From Desulfobacterales bacterium (lineage in GTDB: Bacteria > Desulfobacterota > Desulfobacteria > Desulfobacterales > JAFDDL01): 64,000 bases of DNA. Each line of letters starts with the position of its first letter. The first letter of the stretch is position 1. The stretch is taken from contig JAVEYW010000010.1 of assembly GCA_034003325.1 (NCBI GenBank), forward strand, positions 62,001-126,000. Direction: 5' to 3'. A program made the translations under genes and the position numbers. The notes under the pieces are model-generated. The model was given only the letters and a program-made list of their open reading frames with translations. It did not search any database and had not been told where the DNA came from. Positions 1 through 8,885 of this stretch are shown here, piece by piece.

Positions 1-249
1 CCCCAATTGCAGGATGGCAAAATGGGCCACAACGGCCGATAGCGATTTTTCAATCAACAGAATGACACGGTCGCCCTTTTGAACACTCAAAGATGTCAGG
101 AAAAGGGCAAATTGACGAATCTCATGATATAATTGCGCGTACGTCAATTGTGTTTCTATTTTCCCGGCGCGTAAAAAGCTGATCGCCAGTCTATGCCCCC
201 ATTTCCCTGCGGCCGCCTCAAGCCAGCTGTTTATCGTATCCATTCCCAT
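1..249 (-). CDS. AMP-binding acyl-CoA synthetase, N-terminal fragment (runs off left edge)
   Basis: The reverse strand is open from about position 276 to the window edge. The translation contains the stretch TYAQLYHEIRQFALFLTSLS followed by KGDRVILLIEKS, the usual start of adenylate-forming acyl-CoA ligases, where a 'T(Y/F)xEL...A..L...GV.KGDRV' pattern precedes the AMP-binding core. Two starts are possible: ATG at 276, or ATG at 249 (MGMDTINSW). The latter is preferred because GAAGGG lies about 7 bases upstream. The catalytic motifs (P-loop, adenylation site) lie outside the window, so the substrate cannot be predicted; long-chain fatty acid or another carboxylate are both possible. The gene is divergent from kdsD. 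Confidence 0.7.
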   Translation of the reverse strand, partial: MGMDTINSWLEAAAGKWGHRLAISFLRAGKIETQLTYAQLYHEIRQFALFLTSLSVQKGDRVILLIEKSLSAVVAHFAILQLG

Positions 250-453
250 TGGTAACCCTTCACGTTCGCCATTCATTTTCAAAAAACTAGCCAAAGATAG
301 TTGAACTTTTGTATCTGCTCTGCCTTTATCAAGTGCTGATGCTGTTTTCAATGCCTTGGCCCTTGCATTTTGAACTGAAAATTGGCAATGTAGCGCCCAA
401 GCACCAGCAGATGAATTTTCTGAAATATACCCATTTTAGCGAAAAGGGGCGCT

Positions 454-1452
454 TTGGAAAGCATGGAACAAGATTCCCGGATCATTCAGGAAGCAAAGGA
501 AGTTCTTCGAATCGAAGCGGAAGGCATCCTTGAGCTGATTGATCGCATTGACGGGCATTTCGCGGACATGGTGGAATTGGTCTACCGATGCGCCGGCCGG
601 GTGATTGTGGCGGGCATAGGCAAATCCGGCATTGTCGGCAGAAAAATCGTGGCCACCCTCAACAGTACGGGCACGCGTGCCCTGTTTTTGCACCCCGTGG
701 AGGCCATGCATGGAGACCTGGGCATGGTGTCCAAACACGATGTATTTTTAGCGCTGTCCAACAGCGGCGAGACCGATGAATTAAACCTGTTGATTCCAAG
801 TATTAAAAGCCTGGGGTGCAAGGTTGTGGCGATGACGGCAAACCCCGCTTCCTCCCTCGCAAACCACAGTGATATTGTGGTGAATGTGGGCGTCAAAAAA
901 GAAGCTTGTCCCCTGGGGCTTGCGCCGACGGCCAGCACAACCGCGCTGCTGGCAATGGGAGATGCGCTGGCTGTTGTCCTGATTAACAAAAATGCATTTA
1001 AATCAAGTGATTTTAAGAAATTTCACCCTGGCGGATTGTTGGGGCAACGGCTGGCCCGCTGCATCAAGGATTTAATGCTGACAGGTTCATCAATCCCCGC
1101 CATACCGGTGCATGCGACCATGGCGAACGCGCTTGAAGAAATCAACCGCCTGGAAATGGGGGTCACCATCGTCCTCTCGGAAGCTAATACGCTTGCCGGC
1201 ATCATCACAGACGGGGATATTCGGCGGCTGCTTATCCGCCGGCCCGATGTTCTCTCCTTGCCAGTCAAGGATGTCATGACCCGGAACCCGCTGTCACTCG
1301 GGCCGGATACACCGGCGTTTGATGCACTTAACCTTATGGAAAAGCACCAAATCACCGTCCTTCCGATTATCAATGACACCGGAGAAGTGCAAGGCATACT
1401 GCATCTGCATGACATTCTCGGCAAGGGGCAATTCAAGTTCAACGGCTGTTGA
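454..1452 (+). CDS. kdsD: D-arabinose 5-phosphate isomerase (KdsD type)
   Basis: Converts ribulose 5-phosphate to arabinose 5-phosphate, the first committed step of KDO synthesis for lipopolysaccharide. The 332-residue length matches E. coli KdsD (about 328). A SIS domain spans roughly residues 40-175, with the sugar-phosphate motifs GIGKSGIVGRKI and SNSGETDEL and the family segment PTASTTALLAMGDALA. Two CBS domains follow (about 205-330; ITDGDIRR and the final LHDILGKG are typical). The start is ambiguous: TTG at 454 has AAGGGG four bases upstream, while ATG at 463 is in the same frame. waaA, which transfers KDO to lipid A, lies 1.4 kb downstream on the other strand, consistent with an LPS role. 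Confidence 0.93.
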   Translation: MESMEQDSRIIQEAKEVLRIEAEGILELIDRIDGHFADMVELVYRCAGRVIVAGIGKSGIVGRKIVATLNSTGTRALFLHPVEAMHGDLGMVSKHDVFLALSNSGETDELNLLIPSIKSLGCKVVAMTANPASSLANHSDIVVNVGVKKEACPLGLAPTASTTALLAMGDALAVVLINKNAFKSSDFKKFHPGGLLGQRLARCIKDLMLTGSSIPAIPVHATMANALEEINRLEMGVTIVLSEANTLAGIITDGDIRRLLIRRPDVLSLPVKDVMTRNPLSLGPDTPAFDALNLMEKHQITVLPIINDTGEVQGILHLHDILGKGQFKFNGC

Positions 1453-1561
1453 TTCACCATCAGCGATGAGTGATGTTACAATAACACAGGTAGATATAAC
1501 GGCCTTTATTCATAGTAATTCGACTTAACCGGGCAACCCTTGATATGGAGTAAAACGCAAA

Positions 1562-2887
1562 ATGGATATCACCGATATTGACATTAACATTCCCACGCTC
1601 GGGGAATCAAAAATCCCCACCTCGATTCAACGGGGGCGATACGGGTTACGGTCCCGCCGTTTTGTGTCCGAAAAAGAAAGAGTGCTCATTAATGCGGATA
1701 TCACCCATTTACACGAAACCATTGCACGGGGGATAACACCGTTGTCCTTTGAACTGGCTGGTCCCCGAGAAACCATTTATTTTGACCCCAGCAAACTCCG
1801 CTGCGCCATGGTGACTTGCGGCGGATTATGCCCGGGCATCAACGATATCATTCGTTCCCTTGTTCTGGAGCTTTTCTATGGATACGGCGTTCGTAATATC
1901 TACGGCATTCGCTATGGCCTGCAGGGGTTTATTCCGTCCTACGGGCACGATGTGATCGAACTGCGCCCGGAACGCGTCGTAAACATATTGGAAATGGGCG
2001 GAACCATTCTCGGCTCCTCCCGGGGTCCGCAACCGATTGAAGACATCGTCGACAGCCTGGAGCGAATGAATATCGGCATTTTGTTCATGATCGGCGGGGA
2101 CGGCACGCTCAAGGCCGCTACGCTGATCGCGGAAGAAATTACAAAAAGGGGATTAAAAATCAGCGTCGTGGGTATTCCCAAAACCATCGACAACGATATT
2201 TACCTGGTTTCCCGCTCCTTCGGGTTTCATACAGCCGTGGATGTAGCCACGAAAGCCATTAAGGCGGCGCATGCCGAATCGGAAGGCTATCCGAACGGTA
2301 TCGGATTGATCAAACTCATGGGGCGGCACTCGGGATTTATTGCCGCCACTGCCACGCTCGCGCAACAGGATGTCAATTTCACCCTTATTCCTGAAGCAGA
2401 TTTTGATTTGGAAGGCGAAAAGGGCTTATTAAACGCGCTTGAAAAACGGCTCAGCCTTCGCGGGCATGCCGTTATCGTCGTGGCGGAAGGGGCCGGTCAA
2501 AAATTTTTCAAGGACGATGAAAGCCAATTGGATGAATCCGGCAACATCAAGTTGAAAGATATCGGCATCTTTTTAAAAAATACCATCTCCAACTATTTTC
2601 AAAAAAAGGACATCAAAATTAACATCAAATATATAGACCCGAGCTACATGATTCGCAGCCTGCCAGCCAACGCCAATGACCATGTATTTTGCAGTTTCTT
2701 GGGCAGGAATGCGGTGCATGCGGGCATGGCCGGAAAAACAAAACTGCTGATCGGGCGATGGAATGAGCAATTCGTGCATGTTCCCATGACCGCGGCAAGC
2801 GGCAAACGCAAACAGGTCAATCCCACCGGCAGGTTATGGGACAGCGTGCTGGACGCGACCGGCCAGGGGTTGTTGGTTAATGAGTGA
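1562..2887 (+). CDS. pfkA: ATP-dependent 6-phosphofructokinase family protein
   Basis: Phosphorylates fructose 6-phosphate in glycolysis. The 441-residue protein has the phosphofructokinase signatures GGLCPGIND (N-terminal nucleotide-binding glycine loop), GGDGTLKAA, the catalytic segment GIPKTIDNDI with its TIDND motif, and LIKLMGRHSGFIA near the substrate site. An N-terminal extension of about 75 residues before the glycine loop places it with the long 'TP0108/group X' PFKs of spirochaetes, plants and many Desulfobacterota rather than with the 320-residue E. coli type. Residues after GGDGT predict ATP rather than pyrophosphate as donor, but this is inferred from the family. GGAG lies about 11 bases before the ATG. 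The gene converges on waaA with only 3 bases between stops. Confidence 0.9.
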   Translation: MDITDIDINIPTLGESKIPTSIQRGRYGLRSRRFVSEKERVLINADITHLHETIARGITPLSFELAGPRETIYFDPSKLRCAMVTCGGLCPGINDIIRSLVLELFYGYGVRNIYGIRYGLQGFIPSYGHDVIELRPERVVNILEMGGTILGSSRGPQPIEDIVDSLERMNIGILFMIGGDGTLKAATLIAEEITKRGLKISVVGIPKTIDNDIYLVSRSFGFHTAVDVATKAIKAAHAESEGYPNGIGLIKLMGRHSGFIAATATLAQQDVNFTLIPEADFDLEGEKGLLNALEKRLSLRGHAVIVVAEGAGQKFFKDDESQLDESGNIKLKDIGIFLKNTISNYFQKKDIKINIKYIDPSYMIRSLPANANDHVFCSFLGRNAVHAGMAGKTKLLIGRWNEQFVHVPMTAASGKRKQVNPTGRLWDSVLDATGQGLLVNE

Positions 2888-2890
2888 TGG

Positions 2891-4192
2891 CTATGAGTTG
2901 GAAAGCAGTCGATAAATCACGGCCGCATGCCGGTCGGCGGCACCACTTTGGGACAAAACCGCTTGCTTTGCTCGAAAACCGATTCCTGCCGCCATATCCG
3001 GTCGCGAAAAATAATCAGCCACTTTCTCAGCCAGCTCGACTTCATTTGCCACCTGAATGCCCCCGCCGGTACTTTCAAGCAATTCCCGCGCATCGCGAAA
3101 ATCGTCCATGGACGGACCGTAGATAACCGGTTTTCCCCAAACAGCCGCCTCCAGAATATTCTGCCCGCCCAACGGCACCAGACTCCCCCCGCAAAAAACA
3201 ACCGAGGCAATACCATAGATGGCCTGCAACTCTCCGATGGTATCGATGATCACCACCGACGCCGTTCTCGGTGCGTTCGTTTCATTAAGTCGGGTTCGCA
3301 GCTGGCAGGAAAAGCCGAGATGACGCGCGCGCTCACTGATTTCCGGAACGCGTTTCAAATGTCTGGGCGCAATGATGAGCAACGCCTGTGGAAACTGCGC
3401 AATGATTTTTTGAAACACCGCCAAAACAAGATCACCTTCAGCGCCCCGGGTGCTACCCGCCACCAAAACCGGCTGGTCCGGCGTGACCCGATACAGTTTT
3501 TTCATGGCATCGGCGGTCGCCGTTTCTGTAGCGGCACGCAAGAGATCATATTTGGCATTGCCACCCACCGATATGTTTTGCAACGGCGCACCGAGCTGTT
3601 GAATGCGCTTGGCATCTTCTGCGTGAATCATGCTAAACGCGTCCAGCGTGGTGAATATCTCTTTCATCAGCGGACGAATTTTCCGGTATCGCTTAATGGA
3701 GCGAACGGACAATCTGCCGTTTATCAGGGCCGTTTTAATCCCCATTCGATGCGCGGCCATTAACCAATTGGGCCAAATCTCCGTTTCAAGGCAGACGAGA
3801 ATATCGGGTTTAAGCACGCTAAGGGCGTTTTGAACGGAGAGAATAAAATCAATGGGCGCGTAGAGGCACACGGCCTGCGCCGCAAGCTTCTCCACGGCCA
3901 CGGCCTGCCCGTGCGCCGTCGTCGTGGAAAGAATAATAACGCAATGGGGCATCCTCTTTTTCAATGCCTGAATGATGGCGCCCGCGACCGTGACCTCGCC
4001 AACCGACACCGCGTGTATCCAGATACGGGGAGTGCCGCTTATCGCTCGGGCGTGTGCGCCATAAATCCCCAACCGCTGGGACATTTGCCGCCGCGGTTGA
4101 CGCGACCATTTTGCATAGAGGCAATATAATGGGAATGCCGACACAAAAAGGCCGGAACTCAGAACGGCATAAGCACCATAGGCAAGATTCAA
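2891..4192 (-). CDS. waaA: 3-deoxy-D-manno-octulosonic acid (KDO) transferase
   Basis: Inner-membrane-associated GT-B glycosyltransferase that adds KDO to lipid IVA. The 433-residue length is typical. An N-terminal hydrophobic anchor (about residues 8-27) is followed by the family motif IWIHAVSVGEV, a central SRGAEGDLV region, and the C-terminal donor site with FCGGSLVPLGGQNILEAA and GKPVIYGP. The only in-frame start is TTG at 4192, 17 bases after the stop of the upstream lipoprotein gene; a purine-rich GGAAGGGGG lies about 7 bases before it. It probably forms an operon with that lipoprotein gene. Confidence 0.95.
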   Translation of the reverse strand: MNLAYGAYAVLSSGLFVSAFPLYCLYAKWSRQPRRQMSQRLGIYGAHARAISGTPRIWIHAVSVGEVTVAGAIIQALKKRMPHCVIILSTTTAHGQAVAVEKLAAQAVCLYAPIDFILSVQNALSVLKPDILVCLETEIWPNWLMAAHRMGIKTALINGRLSVRSIKRYRKIRPLMKEIFTTLDAFSMIHAEDAKRIQQLGAPLQNISVGGNAKYDLLRAATETATADAMKKLYRVTPDQPVLVAGSTRGAEGDLVLAVFQKIIAQFPQALLIIAPRHLKRVPEISERARHLGFSCQLRTRLNETNAPRTASVVIIDTIGELQAIYGIASVVFCGGSLVPLGGQNILEAAVWGKPVIYGPSMDDFRDARELLESTGGGIQVANEVELAEKVADYFSRPDMAAGIGFRAKQAVLSQSGAADRHAAVIYRLLSNS

Positions 4193-4209
4193 CCTGTGAC
4201 CCCCTTCCC

Positions 4210-6177
4210 TTAATTCATAGGTTGAACCGACCAGAAGCGATCGCCTTTGATTCTTAAAAGGAATACGTCTTTTTCCACATCGCCGTTTCCCGTAAAAGAG
4301 GTTCGCCCGGTAACTCCGGGGTAATCTCGAACCGCGCCGATAGCCTCCCGAAATGCACGGCGAGACTTGATATTTTTCGGCTGTGAAACAAGATCTGATA
4401 TCAGCTTGGCGGTATCAAAGGCAACGGCTTCGATAAATCCGGGCGACTCTCCGTAAACGCTCTTGAACGCTTCTACAAATGACTCGACTTGCGGCAGTTC
4501 GCTTTCAAGAAAGAATCCGTCCGGGACAATGGCGTTTTGCACATATCCCTTGGCGGCTTTGATGAGTTCATCGGAATGCCATAAATTCGTTCCCAGAAGC
4601 ACCACCTTGTTCACATCATAAAAGGCAAGCTGAGAAACGATCATTCCCACTTTTTCGGGGGCATCCGGAATAAATATCGCATCAAAACCGGCAACCGCTT
4701 GAGGCGCAGTTTTTTCGTCTTCCATTATGCCCGGTTGCGCAGCTGAATCGGCCTTTAAATCCTTCGGCATCTTGTAGTACAGATCAGCAAGCTTTTTGAT
4801 GGGTTGCTCAAAATCAACTGCGTCAGACCGATACGCCTCGGCTCCCGTTACAATGGCGCCCTGATCCATCACAGCATCCCAAAACAGGCTCATCAGGATG
4901 GTGCCGTATTTTTCTTCGGGATATAACATGGCAAATCGTTTAAGCCCCAACACCTTGACGGCGTAAGACACCAGAGAAACCATCTGTAGGCGGGGCGTCA
5001 GAAAGTTTCTAAAAACATGGTCTCCCAAATCCGTAATACCGTCCTTTCCGGTCAAGGCAATGAGGGGAACACCGCATGCTTGCGCTGCTTCCGCGGCCGG
5101 AAAAGCGGTCAGCATCGGCCCGATGATGGCCGTCACCCCGGCATCACACAGTTGACGGACCGCCTCCACCGCGCGTGTCGGATCAGAGGCCGTATCCTCG
5201 ACTATCACTTGAAACGTCAATCTTCCATTTGTTTCATCTCGTTGACTGATGGCGAGTTCGATCCCCTTCAACGCCCGCTGACCATAGGCTTTGTAAGAAC
5301 CGGATAAGGGCAGGAGACACCCAATGGTGACTTTTCCAGGCCCGATCTTTTCGTTCAGCATTTCCAATAAACGCCGGGCATTCGGGATAAGCGCATGATT
5401 CGGAAATTGCGTGACCATCGCGGAAAGAACACCAACACCCTCTGCGTCTCTGTTTATTTCAGAAAACCCCAGGCCAAGATGATACAAAAAAAACCCGCCG
5501 AAAGTTCCCTTCGGCGGCGAAGCCAGGAACCGTTCGATATCTGCGGCATTCAATGAGCCGACGGCATTTCGAAAACGCTGCCAAATTGCGGGTTGGCCGG
5601 ACACATCGGCCAGTATATAGGCGTTGGCATAGGCCATTGTGGCTTGCGAAACCGCGCCGGTTGCGACATGAATATCCCCTATCAGGGTCAGGATTCTAAT
5701 TTTTTGATTTTTCGGCAGGAGCGCATCACGCAAAAACGATTGCGATTGATCTACAGCAGCGGCATAATCGCCCTCCTTATAGAGTGCGATAAGATAGGCC
5801 ACCTTGGCATCAGGGGCGAACGAACTGCGCGGATAATCGGTGAAGAGCCGTTGAAACGCCAGACCTTCTTCACGGAAATCGCCCTTGACGGAATGGATTC
5901 GGCCTATTTTCATCAGTGCTGCGTCCGCCATGGGCTTGCCCGGAAACTGAACCAAATAGGACTGATAAGCGGCGAGCGCCTCATCATATGATTTTGCGTC
6001 AAACAGCCGTTCGGCGGTTGCGTACAAAGCGGCATCGGGTGTATCCCAACCCACCGGTTTGATTTCCTTTTTGGTACAAGCGCCGCATAAAATAAGCGCG
6101 ATGAAGAGAAAAATTCGCCACGTCACCGCGAAAACCGTATCAACGCACCGGACCACCCGGCAAGCGCGTTTGCCCAT
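4210..6177 (-). CDS. LpoA-like lipoprotein with TPR and type I periplasmic-binding domain
   Basis: The protein begins with a basic segment and a hydrophobic stretch ending in the lipobox LCGAC, so it should be a lipid-anchored envelope protein. Residues about 40-250 look like tetratricopeptide helices (AAYQSYLVQFPGKPMADAAL, then repeats). From about 270 to the end it resembles an ABC leucine-binding type fold (VTIGCLLPLSGSYKAYGQRA, then GVTAIIGPM). The 655-residue TPR-plus-PBP organisation matches the penicillin-binding-protein activator LpoA family, which stimulates peptidoglycan synthases from the outer membrane. Its ligand is unknown; LpoA proteins may not bind a small molecule at all. The ATG at 6177 is preferred over TTG at 6180. 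It lies immediately upstream of waaA. Confidence 0.75.
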   Translation of the reverse strand: MGKRACRVVRCVDTVFAVTWRIFLFIALILCGACTKKEIKPVGWDTPDAALYATAERLFDAKSYDEALAAYQSYLVQFPGKPMADAALMKIGRIHSVKGDFREEGLAFQRLFTDYPRSSFAPDAKVAYLIALYKEGDYAAAVDQSQSFLRDALLPKNQKIRILTLIGDIHVATGAVSQATMAYANAYILADVSGQPAIWQRFRNAVGSLNAADIERFLASPPKGTFGGFFLYHLGLGFSEINRDAEGVGVLSAMVTQFPNHALIPNARRLLEMLNEKIGPGKVTIGCLLPLSGSYKAYGQRALKGIELAISQRDETNGRLTFQVIVEDTASDPTRAVEAVRQLCDAGVTAIIGPMLTAFPAAEAAQACGVPLIALTGKDGITDLGDHVFRNFLTPRLQMVSLVSYAVKVLGLKRFAMLYPEEKYGTILMSLFWDAVMDQGAIVTGAEAYRSDAVDFEQPIKKLADLYYKMPKDLKADSAAQPGIMEDEKTAPQAVAGFDAIFIPDAPEKVGMIVSQLAFYDVNKVVLLGTNLWHSDELIKAAKGYVQNAIVPDGFFLESELPQVESFVEAFKSVYGESPGFIEAVAFDTAKLISDLVSQPKNIKSRRAFREAIGAVRDYPGVTGRTSFTGNGDVEKDVFLLRIKGDRFWSVQPMN

Positions 6178-6389
6178 CAAACCTATCCCCGTCGTTGCTT
6201 TTATTCTTGTTTTTTATAGGGTGAACATCGCAAGAGACATAACCCTATGCCGCTTCCTGGTATAATGCTTCATGGAGAATGGAAGTGCCCATGAGCGGGC
6301 AGTCGGCCATAATTGGAACAAACCCCGAAGGCCGGCGCTAAAGAAGCAGGGCCAAAGCGGTTTTGCCGTATTTATCAGGTGCGGTGTGC

Positions 6390-7103
6390 CTATTCAAGTT
6401 CCTCGGACAACAAAATCGCCTCCGCCACCTGACGAATGGGTTTTCGGGTGTCCATGCTTCGTTTCCTAAGCCATTGAAACGCCTGTTCGGCTGTTTTATT
6501 GCGCTTGCTCATCAGAACTTCCTTGGCGCGTTCAACCAGTTTTCTCGTTTCCAGCTCTTCTTGAATGACGGTAGTCTTGACCATCAACTCCGTGTTTAAA
6601 ATAGCCACCGCCGCCTGATTGGCTACCGTTTGAACGAGGTTGACCTCGGTTTCGGAAAAGGTATGCGGTTGTGCCGTAAAACAGTTCAGTGCGCCGATGA
6701 CCCGGCCGCCCTTGACTTCCAGCGGCACGCCAACCATGGAAACGAGCCCCAGACGCCTGGCCATCTCCTTTTCCTTGAATTTCGGCTCTTCCAGAACATC
6801 CGGCACAATGAGCGGCCGTTTGTTCGACACCACATAACCGACCACCCCCTCGCTCATCTTCAACACCCGCTCGACCAGGTACTCTGGATCGATGGCTTGA
6901 GTGGCTTTCAGCCGAATCACATTGGGCGTCACACTCTCGTCGATCAGCCACAGCGAGCAGATATCCACCCCCGTCACCTTTGCCGTCACCATGACAATCA
7001 GCTTCAGAATATCTTCCAAATACATCTCGGAAGTAATCGCCCGGCTGATATTCATGAGCGCCTTGATAAATTGGTCATACGATTCGGGTGCGTCTTTTAA
7101 CAT
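6390..7103 (-). CDS. GAF-ANTAR domain RNA-binding regulator
   Basis: A 237-residue cytoplasmic regulator. Residues about 15-165 form a GAF domain (IVMVTAKVTGVDICSLWLID, then VVGYVVSNKRPLIVPDV and VGVPLEVKGGRVIGALN). Residues about 176-232 form an ANTAR helical bundle (KLVERAKEVLMSKR, AEQAFQWLRKRSMDTRKPIR and QVAEAIL match the consensus). ANTAR proteins bind paired RNA hairpins and suppress transcription termination when activated. GGGA lies five bases before the ATG. No cognate kinase is adjacent, so the signal probably binds the GAF domain directly. The upstream interval carries a terminator-type hairpin (see 7254-7297), which could be its own leader target. Confidence 0.88.
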   Translation of the reverse strand: MLKDAPESYDQFIKALMNISRAITSEMYLEDILKLIVMVTAKVTGVDICSLWLIDESVTPNVIRLKATQAIDPEYLVERVLKMSEGVVGYVVSNKRPLIVPDVLEEPKFKEKEMARRLGLVSMVGVPLEVKGGRVIGALNCFTAQPHTFSETEVNLVQTVANQAAVAILNTELMVKTTVIQEELETRKLVERAKEVLMSKRNKTAEQAFQWLRKRSMDTRKPIRQVAEAILLSEELE

Positions 7104-7253
7104 ATTTTCCCACTAGTTAATAAAGCAATGGTGATTGTGCCGGCAGTCGGCCGGGCTCGGTTTGGCATATGGCATATTGAAGATGACCTATCATGGTGAC
7201 ACCTTTTTTTCAATCCCTCAGTGACACCCATTTTCCGGTCAAACCCGTGCCCC

Positions 7254-7297
7254 AATAAAAAGCTACGCGCCGAAGGCCTATGGGCCTGCGACGCGTA
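7254..7297 (-). terminator. Hairpin plus T-run between tetR and the GAF-ANTAR gene
   Basis: Read on the minus strand, arms TACGCG and CGCGTA enclose an inner AGGCC/GGCCT stem and are followed by GC and TTTTTATT. It lies 120 bases past the tetR stop and 150 bases before the GAF-ANTAR start. It may simply end tetR transcription, or act as an attenuator in the leader of the antiterminator gene. Confidence 0.55.
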
Positions 7298-7417
7298 ACC
7301 ACCAACGAGAGGGTCGAAAATCACTATATTTACGGTAACGCCGAGAAACGCCGTACCGGTATTTTAAACGCTGAGCATCTACAATTCATTCCTCAGGACT
7401 CACCCACCAAAGGGCGC

Positions 7418-8245
7418 TTATACATAACAACCGGCGTGCGCCGTCGTAGAGGTATCAGCAGGCTTTATCAACCCAATAGCCGCATTGGCGCTCGAAATGG
7501 CAACCAGTTCCGCGCAATTGGGATAGGGGGTTTTAAAAAGCTCTCGCAAGCCGCTGCAATCCTGCTTCAGGGCGCACTGACAACAAACCTTGTCCCGCAC
7601 TTCCTTTTGAAGATAGGTCCGCCTCAAACCGCGCTCAATAATATCAAAAGCGAAGTTAAACGCGTCCCTGAATCCGCCATCCTCGCTCTGAAGCACCTTG
7701 CGATTTCTTTCCATGAGCAGTACACCCGCCAGGGTGGACCATAAAATATTGACCATGGCCATGGGGTGCTTATTCACAAACACACCCGTATCGATTCCCT
7801 CCTGAAAGAGCGTCTTAAGCAACAGGTTGGACCGTTTGAACAATCCCCTGAAGGTTTGAAGGAACTCATCCGATAAATTACTGAAGATCTCACCGGACTG
7901 CACCTGAAGCATGCTGCCCATTCCCCAGGGATCGAATGCGTAGATTTCGTAAAGCGCAACGCGCAGGCTTGCCAACCTATCTTCGGATCCCATGCCGGGA
8001 TCATTAACAATTGTCTTTAGCTTGGCGGAAAGGCATTGCAGCAAGGTCAGGGAAAAAGAGGCGAACAACTCCTCTTTATTTTTAAAGTAGATGTACAGGG
8101 TGGCTGGCGCCAATTCCGCTTCATTGGCGATATCTTCCATTCTGGCTCTGGTGAAGCCTTTTTCGGAAAAAACACGTTTGGCCGCAACAATAATCTGTTG
8201 TCTGCGGCGCTCCCGTTCTCTTTCTTTTCTTTCCCGTACGCCCAT
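7418..8245 (-). CDS. TetR/AcrR-family repressor with Cys-rich C-terminal tail
   Basis: The N-terminus holds the TetR helix-turn-helix (IIVAAKRVFSEKGFTRARME, then ATLYIYFKNKEELF; residues about 17-62). The ligand domain extends to about 210. The protein is 275 residues, longer than the usual ~200. The extra tail carries Cys 221, 222, 224, 230 and 244 in a CCxC-x5-C arrangement, which could bind a metal or sense redox state; this is inference. GAGGCGAAGG precedes the ATG. A short palindrome at 8269-8279 lies 24 bases upstream of the start, a plausible autoregulatory operator. No efflux or fatty-acid gene is adjacent to indicate a target. Confidence 0.88.
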   Translation of the reverse strand: MGVRERKERERERRRQQIIVAAKRVFSEKGFTRARMEDIANEAELAPATLYIYFKNKEELFASFSLTLLQCLSAKLKTIVNDPGMGSEDRLASLRVALYEIYAFDPWGMGSMLQVQSGEIFSNLSDEFLQTFRGLFKRSNLLLKTLFQEGIDTGVFVNKHPMAMVNILWSTLAGVLLMERNRKVLQSEDGGFRDAFNFAFDIIERGLRRTYLQKEVRDKVCCQCALKQDCSGLRELFKTPYPNCAELVAISSANAAIGLIKPADTSTTAHAGCYV

Positions 8246-8268
8246 AACCTTCGCCTCAATTCCTGCCT

Positions 8269-8279
8269 TTAGTTACTAA
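8269..8279. promoter_or_regulatory. Possible TetR operator
   Basis: TTAGTTACTAA is a perfect inverted repeat with 5-base arms around one central base, just upstream of the tetR start. Its position suits autorepression, but arms this short can arise by chance. Confidence 0.3.
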
Positions 8280-8556
8280 GAAGCGGCCGCACCGCAGGTA
8301 TTTTTATCTAATTCATCGGCATTCGGCTTACAGCGGTCCCCGTTGTGTGTTTGGAACAACTGAATTTATTGATTCTTTCACAAAGCATAGAGGGTAAAAC
8401 TCGTTAACAAACGACCATAACCTTCAAGGGGGGGGGAGCTAAGCTTGAGATCTTTTTTCAGCAAGATAGCAAATTCCAAAGCACACGCCTGTTACATGTA
8501 AGCCGATGCCGCACGTTCCCGATACGCCTAACGCAATCAGGGACGTATTCCCCGTA
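8280..8556. other. Intergenic region between the tetR start and the stop of the small minus-strand gene
   Basis: This A/T-rich stretch should carry the tetR promoter. It includes a G run at about 8430. No coding frame or clear terminator is seen. Confidence 0.4.
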
Positions 8557-8838
8557 TTAAGCACTCTTTTCAACCCAGAATGAGTAGTCAACCGGTCCGA
8601 ACCGCTTGAGTTCCTGGATCAATCCATGCGATAGTTCACTGCCGAGAATCGGCGGGTGCGGAGCCTCCCATTTTAGTATAATCATGCGATCGCCCGGCAC
8701 GTTACCATGTATAAAATATTTAATATCCATAAGGCCCGGCGATGAGGGCAACCCGCCTATCGTTTCGGGCAAGCTTTCATCGGCCTCAAGTTCTTTGTTG
8801 CCAGCCACCCTGACTCTAATCATTTCAACCCAGGCCAT
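8557..8838 (-). CDS. Small conserved-looking protein, possible ABM/dimeric alpha-beta-barrel fold
   Basis: Encodes 93 residues with alternating beta and helix character (VEMIRVRVAG, then GLMDIKYFIHG, RMIILKWEAP and GPVDYSFWVEK). The pattern resembles small antibiotic-biosynthesis-monooxygenase-like ferredoxin-fold proteins, but I see no diagnostic motif, so the function is unknown. There is no signal peptide. The likely ribosome-binding sequence GGGGGAG is unusual because it sits in the 3' arm of a 13-base-pair perfect hairpin at 8853-8885, 12 bases before the ATG, suggesting translational control. The gene is transcribed toward tetR. Confidence 0.6.
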   Translation of the reverse strand: MAWVEMIRVRVAGNKELEADESLPETIGGLPSSPGLMDIKYFIHGNVPGDRMIILKWEAPHPPILGSELSHGLIQELKRFGPVDYSFWVEKSA

Positions 8839-8852
8839 ATATGGTACTCACT

Positions 8853-8885
8853 CCCCCTCTGAATGCAAATACCATTCAGAGGGGG
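8853..8885 (-). promoter_or_regulatory. Perfect 13-bp hairpin covering the ribosome-binding site of the 93-aa gene
   Basis: Arms CCCCCTCTGAATG (8853-8865) and CATTCAGAGGGGG (8873-8885) flank a 7-base loop. In the minus-strand mRNA the G-rich arm is the Shine-Dalgarno candidate for the gene starting at 8838. No T-run follows on either strand, so it is not a simple terminator. Confidence 0.6.
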
